A DNA stretch of 6,399 nucleotides, taken from contig CAKTOT010000115.1 in NCBI GenBank assembly GCA_934590135.1, positions 1 through 6,399 on the forward strand. The letters run 5' to 3'. Positions 1-5,895 of this stretch are shown here, piece by piece. The notes under the pieces are model-generated. The model did no database searches. It saw only the letters and a list, made by a program, of their open reading frames with translations, and had not been told where the DNA came from. How positions within the stretch are numbered: the first letter of the stretch is position 1; every line of letters begins with the position of its first letter. A program made the position numbers and the translations under genes. Source of the DNA: an uncultured Muribaculaceae bacterium. Lineage in GTDB: Bacteria; Bacteroidota; Bacteroidia; Bacteroidales; Muribaculaceae.

Positions 1-1118
1 ATCACAACGATCGCGACTCGCTCAAGCAATGGCGATTGCTTACCGATCAATATATAGCGCCTACAGATACGATGGCCCGTATAGACGTCACCAATATATC
101 TTCGGGAATGATTACGATCGCGGCTGTCGATACGGCAGAGAATATAGGATACTCGTTTCCGAGACTTTTGCGCATTCGCGATGCCAAGCCTCCGATAGCG
201 CCGACATCGCTGAAAGCATTCCCGTCATTGGATGGTACTATAGCCCTAATGTGGGACATGGCCGATACACTTGATGTGCATTACTATGATGTATTATATG
301 CCAATGCTCGAGATCATGTATTCAGTCTTGCCAACCATAAACATGTGATGACGCGGTCTTTTACCGACACCGTGGCCGTGGATGCCAACGAACGCTATAT
401 TTATTATACCGTTCGTGCCGTCGATTGGGCGGGCAATGAGGGCGCGTGCTCGGATACAATAGCCGTATTGCGTCCCAACACCGCACCGCCGTCTAAGGCT
501 CACTTGGATTCGGTATGGGCGGACAATCAGATGATACATGCCCGCTGGATAGGCGGCGGAGATGAGATCATCGGCTATTACAATCTGTATCGTCGCAAAC
601 AGGGTGTCAAGCAATGGGATTTGCTACGTAAATATGATGGCGATTCGGTCAAAGCAGCAGGGCTTGTAATACAGATGGACGATGCTCCCGGCGGGCAGAT
701 TGGCCAACGATTTGAGTACGCAGTCGAGACCGTGAGCCTATGGGATATCAGTTCGGGCCTCACTCCGGTACTTTCGGCCAAGTTGAAGTCCGATGTCGTG
801 GTAGACGGTGGAGTCAAGCTGCTCGGTCGCTACGATGCGTCCTCTAAGAATGTCCGTCTCGCATGGGAGGTTTCCGGAATGCCCGAGGGTGTACCGTACT
901 ACTTCTGCCTATACCGCAAGGCGCCCGGTGACAAGTCGTATAAGTACATCACCGATGTGCCGCAGGAAAAGCATTATTATGTAGATCCGAGTCTTATGCC
1001 CGGACAGACCGCCGAGTATTATATATCGGTGCGCTTCGAAGACCGTCGCCAAGGGCCTAAATCCAACGCCATAGCAATAGCGGCTCCGGCGACCACTAAT
1101 GATAATGTCAAACGCTAA
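1..1118 (+). CDS. Fibronectin type III repeat protein, 5' end outside window
   Basis: The reading frame is open from the first bases (first full codon at position 3) to the TAA at 1116-1118, giving 371 visible residues and no convincing start, so the N-terminus lies left of the window. A TTG at 36 is only an internal codon. The chain looks like tandem fibronectin type III beta-sandwiches. The end of one repeat covers residues 1-60, with the late-strand motif TIAAVDTAENIG. Three fuller repeats follow at about 62-157, 159-262 and 268-360. Hallmarks are the Pro-rich starts (KPPIAPTSL, NTAPPSKAHL), core Trp residues (LMWDM, ARWIGG, LAWEVS) and the YYTVRAVDWAGNEG signature. FN3 modules act as spacers or binding domains in extracellular proteins. 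No type IX sorting domain or catalytic motif is visible in this part. It lies 18 bp upstream of the Ig-like lipoprotein gene and probably shares its transcript. The FN3 call is solid; the function is unknown. Confidence 0.88.
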   Translation, partial: HNDRDSLKQWRLLTDQYIAPTDTMARIDVTNISSGMITIAAVDTAENIGYSFPRLLRIRDAKPPIAPTSLKAFPSLDGTIALMWDMADTLDVHYYDVLYANARDHVFSLANHKHVMTRSFTDTVAVDANERYIYYTVRAVDWAGNEGACSDTIAVLRPNTAPPSKAHLDSVWADNQMIHARWIGGGDEIIGYYNLYRRKQGVKQWDLLRKYDGDSVKAAGLVIQMDDAPGGQIGQRFEYAVETVSLWDISSGLTPVLSAKLKSDVVVDGGVKLLGRYDASSKNVRLAWEVSGMPEGVPYYFCLYRKAPGDKSYKYITDVPQEKHYYVDPSLMPGQTAEYYISVRFEDRRQGPKSNAIAIAAPATTNDNVKR

Positions 1119-1136
1119 ACGTTCACAGCTACCATT

Positions 1137-1826
1137 ATGAGAAAATATTTATGTATGATAGTCTTGTCCGCGGCTTTGGCATCGTGTGGCGACTTCTTCA
1201 CCTTCGAGGAAGAACCGGACGAGTGGACCGGAGTGACGATGACCGCAATGTGCGATGGCGCATGCGTTATGGTAGGCGATACAATGCCTCTGGCGGTCAA
1301 TTTTGAGCCGAGTAATCCCAATGACAGCCCTGTATTCTGGATGCTTAACGACACAACGGGATGTGCGCGCATAGTTAATGATTCGCTCGTGGCCGTGTCT
1401 GTCGGCGATCCGGAAGTGATAGCCATCGGCGGCTCGGGACGCGTATCCGACACGTGCAAGGTGAGCGTCATCGACCGCTGGGATATTAAGGACTTCGAGC
1501 GTATGCATCCGTCCGATATGGTCATATACGCAGATGTCACGCTTGACGGAAAGCAATGGGATGATAAGACCCAGATACTCGGAGCCTTTGTACGAGGTAC
1601 GCTTGCCGGGGTAGGGGTCAAACGCGAGGCTTATGGCATCACCTACACTGTATTGCGCATTTGGGCACTGGCAGACCAAGATGTCGGTACGGTGACGTTA
1701 CGCCTATACGACCGAGCCGCTTTCCGCCTGCACTTGGCGGCCGAGTCTCCGGAGTTTGACGCGTACAAAACGCTGGGAACGCTGTCGGCACTCTATCCAA
1801 TCACCTTTACATCCAAATCAAAATGA
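1137..1826 (+). CDS. Ig-like (BIG2-type) lipoprotein
   Basis: This is a 229-residue exported lipoprotein. The N-terminus has a short basic segment, a hydrophobic stretch and a lipobox LASC with the lipidated Cys at residue 17. The mature start is acidic (GDFFTFEEEPDE), a loose match to the acidic export signals of surface-exposed Bacteroidota lipoproteins. Residues 44-112 resemble a group-2 bacterial Ig-like domain: a GDTMPLAV strand, a P....VFW core Trp, DSLVAVSVGDPEVIAI, and an ending in CKVSVID. Four Cys (39, 43, 76, 107) fall in or beside this domain and might form disulfides. Residues 125-225 form a second beta-rich module (MVIYADVTLDGK, ILGAFVRGTLAGVGV, VTLRLYD) like one I recall from Bacteroidota secreted proteins, for which I have no family name. 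The ATG was chosen because it gives the signal peptide. The gene lacks a Shine-Dalgarno, and its TGA overlaps the next start, suggesting coupled translation. It is likely an adhesive or scaffold component. Confidence 0.85.
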   Translation: MRKYLCMIVLSAALASCGDFFTFEEEPDEWTGVTMTAMCDGACVMVGDTMPLAVNFEPSNPNDSPVFWMLNDTTGCARIVNDSLVAVSVGDPEVIAIGGSGRVSDTCKVSVIDRWDIKDFERMHPSDMVIYADVTLDGKQWDDKTQILGAFVRGTLAGVGVKREAYGITYTVLRIWALADQDVGTVTLRLYDRAAFRLHLAAESPEFDAYKTLGTLSALYPITFTSKSK

Positions 1827-4126
1827 ATAAATTCATCAAATCATTAGGGCTTATAGGCATAGCCGCCTTGTTTGCCGGTTGCACTTTGATGCTGGACGAG
1901 CCGGCAGACGATGGAAATCCGGCCGAAAACGGTGACGGTTTCACCTCGCCGCGTACCGAGACCAACGACTTGGGCACGATTACATACCAGTACGGTGAAG
2001 ATACAAAGTTGCTGGACGATCGCTATCGCCCATATATTCTTAGATATAGCACCGATTCGCTGTACGACAAAACGGAAATATACTTCACGAAGGATATTCC
2101 GGCAGATTTGATGGTGCAGAAAGGTAACTATCTGGCCACAACGCTCATAGATATATTCGATAAGGGCTTGTGCCACGAAGTTGTCGAAGTGCAAAAAGAT
2201 GATTTAGGCTACCGCGTATTGGCATGTGTTGCCAGTACCAAGGATGTGTATAAGAAGCTGAAAGTCAAGGCTGATTTCTATGTCGAGGTTGACCAAGACG
2301 AGAAATCCGAGACCCAATCGCGCATGGGCGACTTCAACGCCGACCGAGTTCGGCTTGTCGGCGCTGCAGGACAGTCCCGAGGAGGAGAGATAAAGCTCAA
2401 CTTTATTAATGTTGGAATAAGGTTGACCAATATGGACTTATATTATTCTCCTTTCAAACATATTAGTACAGCGGCCCCCCTTACATTTAATAACCTTAAA
2501 GGTAAAATCCATTCCAAGGTGAGCGGTGATGCAGATGTATATGCCGAGTTTTCGTCATATCTTAGAATAACATACGAGTCTGACGATGAGAAGAATATGG
2601 CGGATTGGCATGGCATAATAGGAGCCAAGGTTGCGGCGGGCGCAATGTTCAAAAAGGCCAGAGTTAGTATGTCTATTCCTTTGGCCGGATGCAGTTATGT
2701 GAAGTATTTGCCCTGGGGGGATGATAGTCCGTCATCACCTGTGATATACGAATATGACGAAAACGGATACCTTTATAATCTACACAAAATAGAAAAAGAC
2801 TTCATTATCGGAGGCTTTGTCGGGACTTTCTTTATCGAGCCAAACCTTATATTGGATATATTTGGCGGAGTGGATTCGGATACTCCGGAAAAATATGAGT
2901 ATACAAAGGAACTACGTTTTGTCGAGTTTGGCTTTCATAGCGAACCGGGTAACGAGTATTCGTATCCTAATTCGAAGAGCAAACCTGATGACGTAACAGT
3001 CGAACATGCGGATGGCGCGAACTTTGAGACAGGTGCAAGACTTTCACTCAATGTGAATACCGGATTCAAGGCATACAAGGTAGTAAAGGCATATATCAGC
3101 TTTAATACAGGGCTCGAAGTCAAATACCAAAAGCACCTCGCTTCTAACCCTGATAAAGCCGATAAGCCAATAAAGTCTCCACGAGGGGAAGAGTTGCGCT
3201 ATCCGGGCAATTCATCCATAAGTATATCCTCGGATCTTGATATGAAATTGTCCGGCGAAGTTGATTTAGGTTTCTACAAAGTGCCGCTATTCTCGCTTGG
3301 CCCGACGAAACCGTTTGATCTTTTCAAAGTGACATGGTACACGTTTCCATTTTTCGAAACTCATGTCTATCTGGACAAGGAACGTTCTGACAATAATACC
3401 AACTACTACAAGGCTGTAGTGCGAAAAAGTTCCGATCGAAAGTTCCTTTTTGGAACGTTTTCCGTTCCTCCTTATTTGGCAATATATGATTCTAAGTTCA
3501 ACCTCGTGTGCAAGGGTGAGCCCGTTGGTGAAACCAAATTCGAGTATGAGGATAAAGACTATAATTTTGAATTTAGCGTGAACTTGGACAAAACCGGCGC
3601 CAATGACTTTTATTATGCAATCCCTTATGACGTCACCGATTTAGTATATAGCACCCCGTACAAATTTTATGCGACGGGTAACTGGCTCAATGTCACCGAT
3701 GCACTGCAAATGGAAGCCATCAATTTCGAAAGTTTCGCAGACCCGCAGTATGAAAATATCACTGCTTTCCGCTTCGAAACCAAAGGCAACATTCAGCGAA
3801 TAAGTGATAAACTCCAATGTCGTGTCACCGTCTATAATGACAAGAATAAAGTGGTGTCTACAAAGTCGTACGCTTATCCTCGCCCGGCATCCAATACCAG
3901 ATACCAAACCAAGAGCATCTTGCTGATAAAGCACTCGCTGAAAGTTCATCTGCGCAAAATTACAATCGAATTCTTCTATGTAGACAGCAAAAGCGGCAAG
4001 ACGGTAGCTGTGAGCGACATATACGAACACCCACTTGAGGACTTCGGCGATGCAAGCGAGGAGAACATCCTTGATTTGCACAATGTCAATAAATGGATTG
4101 ATGCCGGATTCCAACTCTTACAATGA
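1823..4126 (+). CDS. Large lipoprotein of unknown family
   Basis: This 767-residue protein is not one I can assign to a family. The N-terminus is a clear lipoprotein signal, KSLGLIGIAALFAGC, with the lipidated Cys at residue 20. An acidic, low-complexity tether follows (about 21-50: LDEPADDG, ENGDG). Residues 75-155 fit a recurrent extracellular pattern: a line holding the ligand or strand (TEIYFTKDIP), a 'KGNYL' turn, a 'KGLCHEVVEVQ' strand and a 'YRVLACVASTKDVYKKL' strand-helix. Residues 185-510 are dominated by alternating polar/hydrophobic stretches (GEIKLNFINVGIRL, LSLNVNTGFKAYKVVKAY, SISISSDLDMKLSGEVDL), predicting long antiparallel beta structure. Residues 510-740 look like further beta-sandwich material. 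No catalytic motif is apparent. The start overlaps the previous stop as ATGA, so translation is probably coupled. The base composition is AT-rich in the middle compared with both ends and with neighbouring genes. It is inferred to be an outer-membrane-anchored structural partner of the FN3 and Ig-like proteins. Confidence 0.85.
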   Translation: MNKFIKSLGLIGIAALFAGCTLMLDEPADDGNPAENGDGFTSPRTETNDLGTITYQYGEDTKLLDDRYRPYILRYSTDSLYDKTEIYFTKDIPADLMVQKGNYLATTLIDIFDKGLCHEVVEVQKDDLGYRVLACVASTKDVYKKLKVKADFYVEVDQDEKSETQSRMGDFNADRVRLVGAAGQSRGGEIKLNFINVGIRLTNMDLYYSPFKHISTAAPLTFNNLKGKIHSKVSGDADVYAEFSSYLRITYESDDEKNMADWHGIIGAKVAAGAMFKKARVSMSIPLAGCSYVKYLPWGDDSPSSPVIYEYDENGYLYNLHKIEKDFIIGGFVGTFFIEPNLILDIFGGVDSDTPEKYEYTKELRFVEFGFHSEPGNEYSYPNSKSKPDDVTVEHADGANFETGARLSLNVNTGFKAYKVVKAYISFNTGLEVKYQKHLASNPDKADKPIKSPRGEELRYPGNSSISISSDLDMKLSGEVDLGFYKVPLFSLGPTKPFDLFKVTWYTFPFFETHVYLDKERSDNNTNYYKAVVRKSSDRKFLFGTFSVPPYLAIYDSKFNLVCKGEPVGETKFEYEDKDYNFEFSVNLDKTGANDFYYAIPYDVTDLVYSTPYKFYATGNWLNVTDALQMEAINFESFADPQYENITAFRFETKGNIQRISDKLQCRVTVYNDKNKVVSTKSYAYPRPASNTRYQTKSILLIKHSLKVHLRKITIEFFYVDSKSGKTVAVSDIYEHPLEDFGDASEENILDLHNVNKWIDAGFQLLQ

Positions 4127-4156
4127 TAGCTTTTTAATCTTAAACCACAGATTATT

Positions 4157-5482
4157 ATGAAAAGAATAGCATTAGCCTTGATGGCAGTGGCTGCTATGGC
4201 AACAGCCCTGTCTCCGCAGGCTTACGCCCAATTCGGTTTGGGAAAGGTGAAAAACAAAATCGTGAAAACGGCCAAAGACAAGGCCCGTGAAGTGACATCC
4301 GAGACCGCGACCACCACGAATACAGCGAGCGCAGTGACCGAAGACGGAGTCTTTGATCCGTACCGCACTTATACGCCAAGTGCCGAAGCTCTTGCCGCCG
4401 ACCGTTATGCGTCTGATCAGACAGTCAAAAACGGCTTTACCAAAAATGTCGGCCAGATACACGCCACATACGAGCACTTGGACGCCATATATAACCGTGA
4501 AGATGGTGTGCATGCCCCATACCAACCATACTATACGCTCGGGCATATGGCATTCTATTTCACCGGCACCGGACTTGATGACACCATCAATGAGACTTTT
4601 GGCAAAATGCTGATGAAAGCCATCGCAGCCGATGCACAAAACATTTATTGGATTACGGACTATATTGCTCCCGACGAAAACAACCCGTCGGTGGTCGTGC
4701 CAAAGGACGAGATGTTTGTCAATGCGTTGTCCTGCCAATATATAGCCGACCCAAAGTCAATCTTTGCCTTCGAACTGTACCTCAAAGTGGATATGTATCT
4801 CAACTGCTTCTCGATGCAGTGTAAACTGGGCCTTGATGACGAAATTGCCGGCAAGGTAGACAAAGACCACATCCTTCCGGCCAAATACAAACAATGGGTA
4901 AGAGAACGCGAATGGGCCGCTCAGGACCTTGCAAGCAGATACATATCATACGCAGAAATGGTCAAACTCGCCGACAAGTACTACAAACTATACTCCTCGG
5001 CTACAGATCCGGTACTGAAGCTGATGCATTTCCTCGTTTTTGACCGCCTTGTCGAAGCATACCTCCCCAAAACACCGGGCTTTACAAAAAGTGATGACGC
5101 GTACCGCCTGGCGTATGGACGCACACAAGACGTCAACCGCGGGGCACTCTATCAAGATGCTATGGCATCCAAGGCCGAGCCCGTTGCCGAGCCCAAGAGC
5201 GTGGCTGTCGGTGCCGACATCAAGCGTCTTGCCGAGAAAGCCGCTCGCGAATACGTAACCTCAGGCACACTCGAGAAAATCATATACCTCGAGGCTCAAT
5301 GGCATCCGTTCAAGAATCCCAAATGGCCGTATAACATCATAGCCTACGGCCTGCCATGCGCCGTCGTTACAGTCGAAAACGGCAAACGTTACCTCCAAAA
5401 AGTAATGCTGACCAAAGACGCTAAAACCTCGAAAGCATTTATGCAAGCCGATACCGACTCGGCAAAACGTCCGCTCAAATAA
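4157..5482 (+). CDS. Secreted protein of unknown function with signal peptide
   Basis: This is a 441-residue protein of unrecognised family. Residues 1-24 form a classical signal peptide: KR, then an Ala/Leu/Met-rich core, then AYA with signal peptidase I cleavage expected before Q25. There is no lipobox Cys, so it should be periplasmic or released. The mature N-terminus (about 25-50) is a basic, amphipathic FGLGKVKNKIVKTAKDKAREV segment in two parts followed by a Thr/Ala-rich linker. Residues 75-340 look mostly helical and aromatic-rich. Four Cys (193, 217, 222, 401) could allow disulfides. An Ala/Glu/Pro linker (AEPVAEPKS, near 340) separates a C-terminal module (about 355-425) with W382, KNPKWPYN and VENGKRYLQ, a pattern I associate loosely with C-terminal modules of Bacteroidota secreted proteins. 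It starts 30 bp after the large lipoprotein gene, with no promoter seen between them, and is followed directly by a strong terminator, making it the last gene of the unit. Confidence 0.85.
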   Translation: MKRIALALMAVAAMATALSPQAYAQFGLGKVKNKIVKTAKDKAREVTSETATTTNTASAVTEDGVFDPYRTYTPSAEALAADRYASDQTVKNGFTKNVGQIHATYEHLDAIYNREDGVHAPYQPYYTLGHMAFYFTGTGLDDTINETFGKMLMKAIAADAQNIYWITDYIAPDENNPSVVVPKDEMFVNALSCQYIADPKSIFAFELYLKVDMYLNCFSMQCKLGLDDEIAGKVDKDHILPAKYKQWVREREWAAQDLASRYISYAEMVKLADKYYKLYSSATDPVLKLMHFLVFDRLVEAYLPKTPGFTKSDDAYRLAYGRTQDVNRGALYQDAMASKAEPVAEPKSVAVGADIKRLAEKAAREYVTSGTLEKIIYLEAQWHPFKNPKWPYNIIAYGLPCAVVTVENGKRYLQKVMLTKDAKTSKAFMQADTDSAKRPLK

Positions 5483-5504
5483 CCGGCAGCCCCCCATCAT
5501 ATAC

Positions 5505-5552
5505 TTAGAGGCCGTGTCCGACACTCGTTGACACGGCCTCTAAGGCTTTTTT
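5505..5552 (+). terminator. Intrinsic terminator of the four-gene secreted-protein unit
   Basis: A perfect 14-bp stem pairs TTAGAGGCCGTGTC (5505-5518) with GACACGGCCTCTAA (5530-5543) around an 11-nt loop. GGC and six T (5547-5552) follow. It begins 22 bp after the stop of the last gene. No matching A-run lies on the left side, so it works on the plus strand only. Confidence 0.9.
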
Positions 5553-5671
5553 CAGCGTAAACATCCGAAACGGACCGACTTATCGGTAGTGGCCGGGTGG
5601 GATGCCCGGGTGGTGTTGCACTTTGTCTTTGAGCCTTTTCAAAAAAAATCAGAACAAATTTGCTGTTAGCG
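5553..5671. other. Gene-free spacer with two small hairpins
   Basis: No credible gene lies between the operon terminator and the tRNA promoter. Two small inverted repeats are visible. One is ACCGA/TCGGT (5574-5578 and 5583-5587, 4-nt loop). The other is CCGGG/CCCGG (5593-5597 and 5605-5609, 7-nt loop), which overlaps an imperfect tandem of CCGGGTGG (5593-5600 and 5606-5613). Neither is followed by a T-run, so they are not obvious terminators. An A-run (5641-5648) precedes the promoter. Nothing else is recognisable. Confidence 0.6.
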
Positions 5672-5702
5672 TTTGTTGTTCCAATAAAAATCACTAACTT
5701 TG
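5672..5702 (+). promoter_or_regulatory. Bacteroidota-type promoter of the tRNA gene
   Basis: A -33 box TTTG (5672-5675), a 19-bp spacer and a -7 box TAACTTTG (5695-5702) match the primary sigma factor consensus of Bacteroidota, TTTG-N19-21-TAnnTTTG, exactly. Transcription would start near 5707-5710, giving a leader of roughly 45 nt before the mature tRNA 5' end. Confidence 0.87.
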
Positions 5703-5754
5703 CAGTCACAAAACGGGACTATTGCTTGTATAGAGCGATTGATAATAGACCGAA

Positions 5755-5828
5755 GGTCCTTTAGCTCAGTTGGTTAGAGCACCTGACTCATAATCAGGGA
5801 GTCGTAGGTTCAAGCCCTACAAGGACCA
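5755..5828 (+). tRNA. tRNA with CAT anticodon (Met, or lysidine-modified Ile2)
   Basis: The 74-nt sequence folds into a full cloverleaf. The acceptor stem is GGTCCTT/AAGGACC, the D arm GCTC/GAGC, the anticodon stem CCTGA/TCAGG with loop CTCATAA (anticodon CAT), the T arm GTAGG/CCTAC with loop TTCAAGC, and the discriminator is A. CCA is not encoded, since the next bases are CG, so the CCA-adding enzyme must supply it. C1-G72-type pairing is intact, which excludes initiator tRNA by the usual mismatch criterion. C4-G69 and C5-G68 in the acceptor stem are features known to favour TilS (lysidine synthase) in E. coli tRNA-Ile2, so the tRNA may read AUA rather than AUG. The gene has its own promoter and terminator and is not part of a tRNA cluster here. 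Confidence 0.95.
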
Positions 5829-5840
5829 CGAAGATTGAAA

Positions 5841-5888
5841 GGGATTACAGTACAGCGCTATAGGCGTTGGATGTAATCCCCTTTTTTT
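5841..5888 (+). terminator. Intrinsic terminator of the tRNA gene
   Basis: A 9-bp outer stem pairs GGGATTACA (5841-5849) with TGTAATCCC (5872-5880). An inner stem pairs CAGCGC (5853-5858) with GCGTTG (5864-5869), with one G-T pair. Seven T follow (5882-5888). It lies 12 nt after the tRNA 3' end on the same strand and closes the single-gene tRNA transcript. Confidence 0.88.
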
Positions 5889-5895
5889 GTGTTCG

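Noticed and set aside
36..38. TTG as the start of the FN3 protein
   Set aside because: The frame stays open to the left edge and residues 1-60 continue an FN3 repeat, so this is an internal leucine codon of a longer protein.
29..274. Plus-strand 81-codon ORF
   Set aside because: It lies inside the FN3 gene in another frame, has a Tyr/Arg/Asp-rich composition typical of a shadow, and shows no export or domain features.
1115..1679. Minus-strand ORFs of 168 and 176 codons
   Set aside because: They are antisense shadows of the Ig-like lipoprotein, which has a signal peptide and domain logic. They have neither.
2471..2720. Short C6 and G6 runs (2475-2480, 2715-2720) as phase-variable tracts
   Set aside because: Six-base runs are too short to argue for programmed slippage, and the frame is intact.
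4172..4738. Minus-strand 188-codon ORF
   Set aside because: It is antisense to the signal-peptide protein, and its Cys/His/Arg-rich composition is typical of a shadow.
5497..5709. Minus-strand 70-codon ORF
   Set aside because: It runs through the operon terminator and the tRNA promoter, which are well supported, and has no recognisable content.
5719..5748. CTATT/AATAG inverted repeat in the tRNA leader as a regulatory hairpin
   Set aside because: Only 5 A/T-rich pairs with a weak interior; chance is a sufficient explanation.
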